Assembly (NCBI RefSeq): GCF_014650955.1
Contig: NZ_BMVY01000041.1
Coordinates: 1 to 64,000 of the forward strand
Origin: Streptomyces tauricus
GTDB lineage: Bacteria > Actinomycetota > Actinomycetes > Streptomycetales > Streptomycetaceae
Direction of reading: 5' to 3'
Length of the DNA: 64,000 nt
This document shows positions 16,415 to 24,356 of this stretch, piece by piece. The first letter of the stretch is position 1. Every line of letters begins with the position of its first letter. The translations under genes were made by a program, and so were the position numbers. The notes under the pieces are model-generated. The model was not told the DNA's origin, searched no databases, and worked only from the letters and a program-made list of their open reading frames with translations.

Positions 16415-17499
16415 AGCTCCACCACCGATCGCAGGACGTCGCCGCCGTGCATGCGGTCGAAGGCCTGCTCGACGTCGTCGAGCGTGATGGTCTCCGTCAC
16501 GAAGGCCGCCAGGTCCAGCCTTCCCTGCTGATGGAGGTCGATCAGCATCGGGAAGTCGCGTGAGGGCAGGCAGTCGCCGTACCAGGACGACTTCAGGCTG
16601 CCGCCGCGGCCGAAGACGTCCAGCAGGGGCAGTTCGAGCTTCATCTCAGGGGTGGGGACACCGACCAGGACCACCGTGCCCGCCAGGTCGCGGGCGTAGA
16701 ACGCCTGCTTGTACGTCTCCGGGCGGCCGACCGCCTCGATCACGACGTCGGCGCCGAAGCCGCCGGTCAGCTCGCGGATCGCCTCGACGGGGTCCGTCTC
16801 CTTGGAGTTGACCGTGTGGGTGGCGCCCATCGTGCGGGCCTTCTCCAGCTTCCGGTCGTCGATGTCGACGGCGATGATCTTCGCGGCGCCGGCGAGGTTC
16901 GCCCCGGCGATCGCGGCGTCGCCCACGCCGCCGCAGCCGATGACGGCGACGGAGTCGCCGCGGCCCACTCCGCCGGTGTTGATGGCCGCTCCGATGCCGG
17001 CCATCACGCCGCAGCCGAGCAGGCCCGCGACCGCCGGGGACACGGACGGGTCGACCTTGGTGCACTGGCCGGCCGCGACCAGGGTCTTCTCGGCGAAGGC
17101 GCCGATGCCCAGGGCGGGGGAGAGCTCGGTGCCGTCCTCCAAGGTCATCTTCTGCTTCGCGTTGTGCGTGTCGAAGCAGTACCAGGGGCGGCCGCGGAGG
17201 CAGGCGCGACACTGGCCGCACACCGCTCGCCAGTTGAGGACCACGAAGTCGCCGGGGGCGACGTCGGTGACGCCCTCGCCGACCGACTCGACGACGCCCG
17301 CCGCCTCGTGGCCGAGCAGGAAGGGGTACTCGTCGCTGATGCCGCCCTGCTTGTAGTGCAGGTCGGTGTGGCAGACCCCGCAGGCCTGGATCTTCACCAC
17401 GGCCTCGCCGGGACCCGGGTCGGGGATGAGGATCGTCCGGATCTGCACCGGCTCGTTCTTGCCGGGGGCGATGACACCGCGTACCTGCTGGGCGGCCAT
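16411..17499 (-). CDS. mscR: S-(hydroxymethyl)mycothiol dehydrogenase
   Basis: The 362-residue zinc alcohol dehydrogenase is the mycothiol-dependent formaldehyde (and S-nitrosomycothiol) dehydrogenase. CGVCHTDLHYKQGG and LGHEAAGVVE supply the catalytic zinc ligands. The structural-zinc lobe contains CGQCRACLRGRPWYC, and GCGGVGDAAIAG is the NAD site. The opening MAAQQVRGVIAPGKNEPV is characteristic of this actinobacterial group. The start at 17499 has AAGGAG upstream; the frame continues open for 31 more codons without a site. It forms an operon with the metallo-hydrolase at 15782-16414. The role is formaldehyde detoxification with mycothiol in the cytoplasm. Confidence 0.95.
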   Translation of the reverse strand: MAAQQVRGVIAPGKNEPVQIRTILIPDPGPGEAVVKIQACGVCHTDLHYKQGGISDEYPFLLGHEAAGVVESVGEGVTDVAPGDFVVLNWRAVCGQCRACLRGRPWYCFDTHNAKQKMTLEDGTELSPALGIGAFAEKTLVAAGQCTKVDPSVSPAVAGLLGCGVMAGIGAAINTGGVGRGDSVAVIGCGGVGDAAIAGANLAGAAKIIAVDIDDRKLEKARTMGATHTVNSKETDPVEAIRELTGGFGADVVIEAVGRPETYKQAFYARDLAGTVVLVGVPTPEMKLELPLLDVFGRGGSLKSSWYGDCLPSRDFPMLIDLHQQGRLDLAAFVTETITLDDVEQAFDRMHGGDVLRSVVEL

Positions 17500-17903
17500 G
17501 TCGGGCTCCTTCACATGGACAGTGGGGCGCTGATCATGTTGGCACAGGGCCGGACGGGTGGCTCCCTGCCTGTGGACAACCGAGGTGGACAACGAGTGGC
17601 GGATGTCGAACGGACGGCCGAACGTTGGCTGGATGACTTCAGATGGTTACACCTTGTTTTCAGCCCCATCGAGCGGCGGCCCGCTCATTTGGTTACTCTG
17701 TGCGGGACGGACAGCTCATTTGGGTCCCACCCACACCCACGGTCCGTCCCGGGACAAGCCAGTCACCACGGCCTGCTCTCATGCGAGTTGACCGGCGCCA
17801 CCGCGTCCGAAGTGCCTTTGTTCAGACCCGCGCGGACGCCGGCGACCGACAGCAGAGTGGTCCTGTGCGCCCCGAGGGTGACCCGACACATAAGGAGTGC
17901 GCG
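17500..17903. promoter_or_regulatory. 404-base divergent control region with a 31-base-spaced direct repeat
   Basis: This gap separates mscR (leftward) from the small peptide gene (rightward). It holds two exact copies of GCTCATTTGG at 17683-17692 and 17714-17723, 31 bases apart (three helical turns). No other gene has a ribosome site here. The repeat could be a regulator site for either gene. Confidence 0.4.
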
Positions 17904-18074
17904 GTGACACCGGAGACGACGAATCTCGATCAAGGCCTCAAGGAACGGACAGAGGTCACGGACCGGGCGGAGAAGCTCGGCAGCCTGGACGTGTGGGCCA
18001 GGTCCGCGCCCATCCGGCTGGCGGGCTACGAGGACGACCTGGCCGAGCCCCACATCCTGCCCAGCGTGGACTGA
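17904..18074 (+). CDS. Unidentified 56-residue acidic peptide
   Basis: This short gene starts at GTG 17904 after a good AAGGAG and ends at 18074. It is followed by a strong terminator, so it looks like a real single-gene unit. The peptide has an N-terminal charged stretch (about residues 1-27, including LKERTEVTDRAEKLG) and a distinct C-terminal part with WARSAPIRLAGYEDD and EPHILPSVD. It contains no cysteine, no signal peptide and no membrane segment. The two-part layout resembles a leader plus core, as in ribosomally made modified peptides, but no modifying enzyme lies in the window. It could equally be a small regulator. I do not recognise the family. Confidence 0.6.
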   Translation: MTPETTNLDQGLKERTEVTDRAEKLGSLDVWARSAPIRLAGYEDDLAEPHILPSVD

Positions 18075-18117
18075 CCGGCCCGGGGCGGCTGCCCTTATCG
18101 CCCGGGACCGTCCGGAG

Positions 18118-18150
18118 CCGCCAGGCGACCCCTTCGAGGGCGTCTGGCGG
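18118..18150 (+). terminator. Terminator after peptide gene
   Basis: The hairpin CCGCCAGGCG...CGTCTGGCGG has an inner CCC-TTCG-AGGG tetraloop region and one G-T pair. It lies 44 bases after the stop codon at 18074. Confidence 0.75.
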
Positions 18151-18182
18151 TGATGGGTGGGGGCGAGTGAGTGGGTGGGTCG

Positions 18183-18297
18183 GGGCCGTGCCGGTACGTC
18201 GAGCCCGTCGCCTTCCGGGTGTACGGCCCCAAGGACGGATGGGGACGGTCGATCGCAGGAGCCGTACGCGACGGGCTGCGACGTACCGGCACGGCCC
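18183..18297. repeat. 115-base imperfect inverted repeat
   Basis: The left arm 18183-18210 and right arm 18269-18297 match as inverted repeats over 27 of about 29 bases, with one extra base in the right arm. Inside, GTACGGC (18221-18227) pairs with GCCGTAC (18261-18267). The whole can fold as one long hairpin. It lies between the terminator and the acetyltransferase gene and holds no gene with a ribosome site. Confidence 0.65.
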
Positions 18298-18374
18298 GCT
18301 CCCGTGGCTCTGACCGCGCGGGTCGGTATGGGGCGACGGAGTGGCGCACAGGCGGTCGTGCCAGACTCGGGTCC

Positions 18375-18860
18375 ATGTTGATCAGAGAAGCCGTGGCCGG
18401 CGACTGGCCGAGGATCTGGCCTTTCTGGCATCGCATCGTGGCCGCCGCCGAGTCCTACGCCTGGGACCCGGACACCTCCGACGAGGATGCCCGCGCGCTG
18501 TGGATGGCGCCGGGCAAGCGTGTGTTCGTCGCCGAGGACGAGGGGTCGGGTGCCGTCGTGGGCTCCGCCTACGTCACCCCCAACTACGGCGGTCCCGCGG
18601 CCGATGTCGCCAACGCCGGCTTCATGGTCGACCCTGACCGCACCGGCCAGGGCATCGGCCGGGCTCTGGCGGAACACATCCTGCGGACGGCCAAGGCCGA
18701 CGGCTACCGGGCGATGGTCTTCAACGCCGTCGTGGAGACCAACCCCGCCGTGAAACTGTGGACGTCACTGGGTTTCGAGGTGGTGGGTACGATCCCCGAG
18801 GCTTTCACCCACCCGACCCACGGCAGAGTCGCCCTGTACGTCATGCACCGAACACTCTGA
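18375..18860 (+). CDS. GNAT family N-acetyltransferase
   Basis: The 161-residue single-domain protein has a clear acetyl-CoA motif, VDPDRTGQGIGRALAEHIL (about residues 79-97). Motif B (FNAVVETNPAVKLWTSLGFEVVGTIPEAF) is typical of the phosphinothricin-acetyltransferase-like group, as is the C-terminal HGRVALYVMHRTL. The N-terminal IREAVAGDWPRIWPFWHRI is the usual beta-alpha start. The ATG at 18375 lacks a strong ribosome site and could be leaderless; the upstream open frame runs through the inverted repeat at 18183-18297 and is unlikely to be translated. The substrate is unknown. Confidence 0.85.
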   Translation: MLIREAVAGDWPRIWPFWHRIVAAAESYAWDPDTSDEDARALWMAPGKRVFVAEDEGSGAVVGSAYVTPNYGGPAADVANAGFMVDPDRTGQGIGRALAEHILRTAKADGYRAMVFNAVVETNPAVKLWTSLGFEVVGTIPEAFTHPTHGRVALYVMHRTL

Positions 18861-18880
18861 CCGCCGGCCCCCTTGCCTTT

Positions 18881-18901
18881 AGGGGCGCGGGGAACTGCGC
18901 G
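18881..18901 (+). repeat. Copy of the GGGGCGCGGGGAACTGCGCG repeat
   Basis: A full forward copy lies 20 bases after the acetyltransferase stop, in the gap before the convergent amidase gene. Confidence 0.7.
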
Positions 18902-18976
18902 GCCAGCAACGACCCACCCGCACCCCGCCAGCTGAGCCGCACACACCCGACCCCACACCCCGCACCCCCGGCGGAG

Positions 18977-20338
18977 CTACCCCGCTCCTCCCAGCGGAGC
19001 GGTCCGTGTCCAAGGCCGCAGCACCTCCAACTGCTCCGCCAGCGCCAGCAGAACCCCCTCGCTCCCTGGCCGCCCCACCAGCTGCACAGCCCCCGGCCCG
19101 CCCGACGGCAGCACCCCGAACGGCACCACCATCGCCGGCCACCCCGTCAGATTCCACGGCGGAGTCAGCGGCGAGTAGTTCGTGTTGACCAGAACATTCC
19201 GCAGCCACCCCCGCTTGTGCCACTCGGCCGCGGCAGGCCCCCGCCGCGCCAACGCGGGCGTGAGCAGCACATCGTGCTCCTCGAAGAAGGGCGTGAGCCG
19301 CTCCCGCAGCTGCTGCCGGCGCACACCGGTCCGTACCGAGTCCACGAACCGGCGCCCCAGCCCCGTGTGCACCCGCGTCCGCGGTGCCAGCCGCCGCGGG
19401 TCGAGCCCTTCCGCGTCCACCGCCGTCCCGGCCGTCCAGTGCGCCAGCGAGGTCGTACCCAGCCACACCGGATACGGCGGGTCCGCGCGCCGCACCCGAT
19501 GCCCCTCCCCGGCGAGCAGCCCGGCCGCCTCACGGGCCGCGGTCACGTACGGCCGGGTGACGGCGACCCCCACCAGCGGACTGCGCACGGACACGGCGAC
19601 CGAGAGAACCGAAGGAGGCGCGGGTTCCGCGGCGCGTACGGCATCCGTGGCGGCCAGTACCGAGAACATCAGCCGGGCGTCCTCGACCGTCGTCGCCAGC
19701 GGCCCGTTCTCGGACATGCCGAACCAGTCACCGTGCCCGATGCCCGCCGGAATCACGCCATGGCCCGGCTTGAGGCCTATCAGGCCGCAGTTGGCGGCGG
19801 GTATCCGCAGCGACCCCATGCCGTCGTTGCCGAGCGCCAGGGGAACCATCGCGGCGGCGACCGCCGCCGCGCTGCCGCCGGAGGAGCCGCCCGCCGTACG
19901 GGTGGTGTCCCACGGGTTGCGGGCCGTGCCGTACACGCCCTCAGTGGTGCCGAAGACGCACAGTTCGGGGACGTTCGTCAGGCCCACCACGACGGCCCCC
20001 GCCGCACGCAGCCTGGCCACCGTTTCGTGGTCCTCCGCCGCCGCGGTGTCCGGGCTCGCGGCGCTGCCGTTGCGGGTGGACTCGCCGCGTACGGCCAGGT
20101 TGTCCTTGACCGCCACGGGTACGCCCGCCAGGGGGAGGTCGGCCAGGTCCGCCCGGGATCCCACCTCGTCCGCCTCGACGAGCGCGGCCGACGCGCGTAC
20201 GTGGCGGAAGGCGCCCACGCGCGCGTCGAGCAACTCGATCCGCGCCAGGTGCTCGGCCACCACCTCGCGCGGCGTGACCCGCTTCTCACGGACGGCGGCG
20301 GCGATCTCGGCGGCGGTCCGGCCGACCCAGCTGGTCAC
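18977..20338 (-). CDS. Amidase (amidase-signature family)
   Basis: The 453-residue enzyme hydrolyses an amide bond with a Ser-cisSer-Lys triad. The lysine is in VPVAVKDNLAVRG and the serine region is TAGGSSGGSAAAVAAAMVPLALGNDGMGSLRIPA, with the nucleophile in GSLR. These are followed by GLIGLKPGHG, as in aryl-amidases and GatA relatives. No membrane segment or signal is seen. The GTG start at 20338 follows GAGGAG; the frame runs open for 72 codons upstream without a site. A 10-base tandem (GGTGAGTACT, GGTGAGTACG) lies at 20377-20396 in its promoter region. It is not the tRNA-dependent GatA, since no gatB or gatC is near. The natural substrate is unknown. Confidence 0.9.
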   Translation of the reverse strand: MTSWVGRTAAEIAAAVREKRVTPREVVAEHLARIELLDARVGAFRHVRASAALVEADEVGSRADLADLPLAGVPVAVKDNLAVRGESTRNGSAASPDTAAAEDHETVARLRAAGAVVVGLTNVPELCVFGTTEGVYGTARNPWDTTRTAGGSSGGSAAAVAAAMVPLALGNDGMGSLRIPAANCGLIGLKPGHGVIPAGIGHGDWFGMSENGPLATTVEDARLMFSVLAATDAVRAAEPAPPSVLSVAVSVRSPLVGVAVTRPYVTAAREAAGLLAGEGHRVRRADPPYPVWLGTTSLAHWTAGTAVDAEGLDPRRLAPRTRVHTGLGRRFVDSVRTGVRRQQLRERLTPFFEEHDVLLTPALARRGPAAAEWHKRGWLRNVLVNTNYSPLTPPWNLTGWPAMVVPFGVLPSGGPGAVQLVGRPGSEGVLLALAEQLEVLRPWTRTAPLGGAG

Positions 20339-20549
20339 GGTGGCTCCTCGGGGATGTGGTCCTATCTGATCAGCATGGTGAGTACTGGTGAGTACGCACG
20401 CATACGAGAAGTACTGTGCCCCGGCGCCGGCCGTCCCGTCGAGAGTTGATCGGCCGAGAGCCGTCGTGCCGGGACGCGCTTGGACATTCGCTGCGCTCCT
20501 CTTGGACTTTTGGCGACCCCGCTCGCTGATTCCTCGCGCGGAGTGGCAG

Positions 20550-20562
20550 GTCATCCGACCAC
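20550..20562. promoter_or_regulatory. FadR-type operator-like site upstream of GH20/GH29
   Basis: GTCATC-C-GACCAC matches 10 of 13 bases of the perfect palindrome GTGGTC-G-GACCAC found at 38648-38660 in front of the FadR-type regulator and fucose importer. The right half-site is exact. It lies 30 bases upstream of the TTGACA promoter at 20592. The match could be chance, and the link is inferred. Confidence 0.35.
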
Positions 20563-20591
20563 TGGCTCAACTCGGCGCAGTACGGACCCCA

Positions 20592-20620
20592 TTGACATGT
20601 CCTGAAGGCGGCCCAATCAT
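20592..20620 (+). promoter_or_regulatory. Probable promoter of GH20-GH29 unit
   Basis: TTGACA (20592-20597) and AATCAT (20615-20620) have a 17-base spacer. The pair lies 27 bases before the start at 20648. The rest of the 309-base gap 20339-20647 contains the 10-base tandem repeat at 20377-20396 and no gene. Confidence 0.5.
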
Positions 20621-20623
20621 CAC

Positions 20624-20643
20624 ACCTCCGATGTATGGGAGGT
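20624..20643 (+). promoter_or_regulatory. Hairpin that pairs the ribosome site of GH20
   Basis: ACCTCC (20624-20629) is the exact complement of GGAGGT (20638-20643), which includes the ribosome site of the gene at 20648. The loop is 8 bases. Pairing would hide the site, and a trans factor or translation level could depend on it. With only 6 pairs it may be incidental. Confidence 0.4.
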
Positions 20644-20647
20644 GCCC

Positions 20648-22543
20648 GTGAGTACGGACGTCAAGAGTGCGTCTTCAGGACGGTCCTGGCTGGTCGGCGC
20701 CCTGACGGCGCTCCTGATGCTCGCGGTGCCGGTCCCGCCGGCTGGGGCGGCAGAGGCGAGAAAGACGGCAGGGACGGCAGCGGCGGCCGTCCCCGCGGTC
20801 CCTGTCACCGTTCCCGCCCTGACCGACTGGACGCCGGGAACCGGCCATTACGCGTACGAGCGCGGCACCCGTCTCGTCGCCGACGGCCGTGCGGAACGCC
20901 GCGTCGCCGACACCCTCGCCGACGACCTGCGCGCGGCGGGCCACGGCACCGTTCCGGTCGTGAGCGGGGGAGCGCGCAAGGGTGACATCGTTGTCGACGT
21001 CTCGCCCGGCAGGGCCGCGCTGGGCAAGGAGGGGTACGAACTCCGCGCGGGCGCGCGTCTGTCGGTGACGGCCGCCACGGAGACGGGTGCCTTCTACGGC
21101 ACCCGGACCGTCCTCCAACTCCTCGCCCAGGGCGACCGGCTGCCCGCCGGCCGCACCGTCGACGTGCCGCGGTACGAGGAGCGGGGCGTCGGAGTGTGCG
21201 CCTGCTACGTCCACATCACCACACAGTGGCTGGAGAACCTCGTACGCGACATGGCGTACCACAAGCTCAACCAGCTGCTGCTGGAACTGAAGGTGAAGAG
21301 CGACGCACATCCCGAGGCCAACACCTGGGGCTACTACACCAAGGACGAGATACGGCGGCTCGTCGCCCTGGGGGAGAAGTACCACGTCACCATCGTGCCG
21401 GAGATCAACTCCCCGGGGCACATGGACCCCTGGATCGAGAACCGGCCGGATCTCCAGCTCACCGACTCCGACGGCGACAAGCAGCCCTCCCGGCTCGACA
21501 TCACACGCCCGGAGGCCTTCGCCTACTACACGAGCCTGATGGACGAGTACGCGCAGGTGTTCACGGCCGACTCCTGGCACATGGGCGCCGACGAGTACAT
21601 GCTCGGCTCCGACTTCGCCAAGTATCCGCAGGTCCTGGAGTACGCCAGGGCCAGGTACGGCGAGGACGCCACCCCGCAGGACGCCTTCATCGACTTCGTC
21701 AACCGGGTCCACGCCTACGCGGCGGACAGGGGGAAGGAGCTGCGGATCTGGAACGACGGGCTCACCGGCGCCAACACCGTGCCCGTCACGGCCGGTACGA
21801 CGGTCGAGCACTGGCTGAACGTGGCGACGAAGCCCAGCGAACTGCGGGCGCGGGGTTACCCGTTGATGAACGCGGCCTACGCCCTCTATCTCGTACGCGG
21901 CGGCTTCCACTCGGACACGAAGGGCCTGTACGAGCAGAGTTGGGACCCGCGCAGCTTCGAGGGCGAGAAGCTCGCCTCCCGTGAGGGCATCACCGGGGCG
22001 AAGATCAGCCTCTGGCCCGACAACGGCCGCGGCGAGACCGAGAACGAGGTCGCGGAGGACACCGACCCGGCTCTGCGCCATGTCGCCCAGGCCACCTGGG
22101 GCGACCCTCACCCGGACGCCACGTACGCCCGGTTCACCGCTCGCGCGGCGGCCGTGGGCCACGCACCCGGGTGGCGGGACCTCACCCGCGTACCGGTCGC
22201 GAACGGCACGTACACCTTCCGCTCGGGGGCCGCACGCGTCACGGCCGAGGTCGGGCGCACCCCGGACGGCTACGTGACCTTGAAGACCGCGGACGGCTGT
22301 CTGGAGGTGCGTGGCGGCAAGCTCACGCTCAACGTGCCGCTCCAGCCCGGTATCGAGGTCTCCGAGCAGGCGTGCGACGCGGCGAACACCGTGCAGCGCT
22401 GGCAGTTGGCGCCGGCGCGGGGTGGCTACCGGCTCATCAACGCGATCACCCAGATGGCCGTAAGCGTGAGCGACGACGGCCGGCTGGTGCAGTACCCGCC
22501 GGACCAGCGGCCGTCTGCCGTATGGCAGTTGACCACGGCGTGA
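20648..22543 (+). CDS. Secreted beta-N-acetylhexosaminidase, GH20
   Basis: The 631-residue enzyme removes terminal beta-linked GlcNAc (or GalNAc). A Sec-type signal (LTALLMLAVPVPPAGAAEA) starts the protein. An N-terminal GH20b-like domain precedes the catalytic barrel, which has the conserved Asp-Glu pair in WHMGADEY (D315, E316) and the substrate-assisted mechanism of the family. Residues from about 530 on resemble a ricin-type sugar-binding module (QRWQLAP, WQLTTA). The GTG at 20648 follows GGGAGG. It begins a two-gene unit with the GH29 gene 62 bases downstream. In context it should trim GlcNAc antennae from N-glycans outside the cell; chitin oligomers are an alternative. Confidence 0.92.
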   Translation: MSTDVKSASSGRSWLVGALTALLMLAVPVPPAGAAEARKTAGTAAAAVPAVPVTVPALTDWTPGTGHYAYERGTRLVADGRAERRVADTLADDLRAAGHGTVPVVSGGARKGDIVVDVSPGRAALGKEGYELRAGARLSVTAATETGAFYGTRTVLQLLAQGDRLPAGRTVDVPRYEERGVGVCACYVHITTQWLENLVRDMAYHKLNQLLLELKVKSDAHPEANTWGYYTKDEIRRLVALGEKYHVTIVPEINSPGHMDPWIENRPDLQLTDSDGDKQPSRLDITRPEAFAYYTSLMDEYAQVFTADSWHMGADEYMLGSDFAKYPQVLEYARARYGEDATPQDAFIDFVNRVHAYAADRGKELRIWNDGLTGANTVPVTAGTTVEHWLNVATKPSELRARGYPLMNAAYALYLVRGGFHSDTKGLYEQSWDPRSFEGEKLASREGITGAKISLWPDNGRGETENEVAEDTDPALRHVAQATWGDPHPDATYARFTARAAAVGHAPGWRDLTRVPVANGTYTFRSGAARVTAEVGRTPDGYVTLKTADGCLEVRGGKLTLNVPLQPGIEVSEQACDAANTVQRWQLAPARGGYRLINAITQMAVSVSDDGRLVQYPPDQRPSAVWQLTTA

Positions 22544-22605
22544 CTCGGAATCCCGCTGATCTCCACCCCTGCCCCCTGATGTCCTGATGTGAGGAGTCCG
22601 ACCCC

Positions 22606-24162
22606 ATGGCAGTCTCCAGACGTCTCTTCGTCACGGCCGCCGCGGCACTCGTGGCGTCCAGTGGTACGTCCGTGGCGCTCGCGTCCGCCGCGTCCGCCTC
22701 TTCCGGGGAGCCGTGGTACCGGATCCCCGTCAGCCCCGACGACTCCCCGGACGAGCTGGTCCGCAAGGCCTCCCGAGTCCGGCCCACGGAACGGCAGATC
22801 GCCTGGCAGGCCCTCGAACGGACCGCCTTCCTGCACTTCGGCGTGAACACCTTCACCGGTCTCGAATGGGGCACCGGGGACGAGGATCCGGATGTCTTCC
22901 AGCCGGTCGGGCTCGACACCGACCAGTGGGCCCGCGCCCTGCGCGACGGCGGCTTCAAGCTGGCCATCCTCACCGTCAAGCACCACGACGGCTTCGTCCT
23001 CTACCCGTCCCGCTACACCAAGCACTCGGTGGCATCGAGCAGTTGGCAGGGCGGGCAGGGGGATGTCCTGCGTTCGTTCGCGGACTCCATGCGGCGCCAC
23101 GGGCTCAAGGTCGGCGTCTACATCTCACCGGCCGACGAGAACCAGTACCTGCACGGTGTGTATGCCAACGGCAGCGCCCGCTCCGAGCGCACGATCCCCA
23201 CTCCGGTACCGGGGGACGACCGCCCGGACGGGCCCACCTTCACGCTCCCGGCCACCGATTACGGGGCCCACATGCTCGACCAGCTCTACGAGGTCCTCAC
23301 CGAGTACGGGCCGGTCGACGAGGTCTGGTTCGACGGCGCGCAGGGCCGTATCCCGCCGGACAAGGTCGAGACGTACGACTGGGACAGCTGGTACACGCTC
23401 ATCAGGACCCTCGCGCCGGACGCCACGGTCGCCGTGTCCGGACCCGATGTGCGCTGGGTCGGCAACGAGGGCGGGCTGGCCCGCGAGAACGAGTGGAGCG
23501 TCGTACCCGTCCAGGAGAAGGCCAACGGGCGCATGGACTTCGCGCTCTCGTACGACGCGCCGGACATGGGCGGCCGGGACGCCCTCGTCGCCGCCCAGCC
23601 TGTGGCCGACCATCTCCAGTGGTGGCCGGCGGAGGCAGATGTGTCCATCCGGGACGGCTGGTTCTACCACGCCGACCAACAGCCGAAGTCGGTGCAGCAG
23701 TTGACGGACATCTACTTCGGCTCGGTGGGCCGCAACGCGGTCCTGCTGCTCAACGTACCCCCGGATGACCGGGGCCTCCTCCCGGCCGCCGACGTCACCC
23801 GCCTGCGGGAGTTCCGCGAGCGCGTAGACCGCGAACTCCCGGAGGACCTGGCACGCGGGGCGCACATCACCAGATCCACCGGCACGATCACGGTCGACCT
23901 CGGTACGCCCCGCGAGGTGAACCGCATCCGACTGGCGGAGGACATCCGCCACGGCCAGCAGGTGGAGACCTTCGTGATCGAGACCCACACGGGCGGAGCC
24001 TGGCGGCAGGTCACATCGGCAGGCACGATCGGCGCCAGCCGAATCCTGCTCCTACCGACCCCGGTAAGCTCCCAGCGTTGGCGCCTACGAGTGACAACCG
24101 CCCGTCGCCCTCCACGGCTGTCAGTTTTCACCCTGCACCGCTCACACCCCGAGATCTTCTAG
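22606..24162 (+). CDS. Secreted alpha-L-fucosidase, GH29
   Basis: The 518-residue enzyme releases alpha-linked L-fucose with retention. The N terminus has a twin-arginine motif (SRRLFVT) and a hydrophobic stretch ending in ASAASA, so export is by Tat. The barrel contains the LHFGVNTF start, the LTVKHHDGFVLYPS segment and the nucleophile aspartate D243 in VWFDGAQG. The last 100 residues (from about RSTGTITVDLG) look like a beta-sandwich of the F5/8-type C group. The position next to GH20 and the N-glycan genes suggests it removes core or antenna fucose. The freed sugar fits the import and oxidation genes at 38778-46834. Confidence 0.93.
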   Translation: MAVSRRLFVTAAAALVASSGTSVALASAASASSGEPWYRIPVSPDDSPDELVRKASRVRPTERQIAWQALERTAFLHFGVNTFTGLEWGTGDEDPDVFQPVGLDTDQWARALRDGGFKLAILTVKHHDGFVLYPSRYTKHSVASSSWQGGQGDVLRSFADSMRRHGLKVGVYISPADENQYLHGVYANGSARSERTIPTPVPGDDRPDGPTFTLPATDYGAHMLDQLYEVLTEYGPVDEVWFDGAQGRIPPDKVETYDWDSWYTLIRTLAPDATVAVSGPDVRWVGNEGGLARENEWSVVPVQEKANGRMDFALSYDAPDMGGRDALVAAQPVADHLQWWPAEADVSIRDGWFYHADQQPKSVQQLTDIYFGSVGRNAVLLLNVPPDDRGLLPAADVTRLREFRERVDRELPEDLARGAHITRSTGTITVDLGTPREVNRIRLAEDIRHGQQVETFVIETHTGGAWRQVTSAGTIGASRILLLPTPVSSQRWRLRVTTARRPPRLSVFTLHRSHPEIF

Positions 24163-24295
24163 GGGCGCGGCAAACGGCGCACCCAGCCCCAGCCCACCCG
24201 CACAAAACACAGACGCACACCCCCACCCCCTAGGGGCGCGGGGAACTGCGCGCTCAGCCCCAGCCCACCCGCACAAAACACAGACGCACACCCCC
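24161..24295. repeat. 71-base tandem duplication with the intergenic repeat
   Basis: Two units, starting at 24161 and 24232, are nearly identical over about 65 bases. Each begins with AGGGGCGCGG and ends with CACAGACGCACACCCCC. They lie after the GH29 stop and before the convergent LacI gene. The first copy of the core is degenerate (GGCAAACGGCGC). Confidence 0.85.
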
Positions 24296-24356
24296 GGCAG
24301 GGGCCAAGTGGGGGCACCCGTCGCAAGCGACAACCGCCCCCACCCCCCCACCCCGC

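Noticed and set aside
18157..18381. 74-codon frame through the long inverted repeat
   Set aside because: It has no ribosome site and no homology I recognise, and the codons follow the palindrome rather than a protein pattern.
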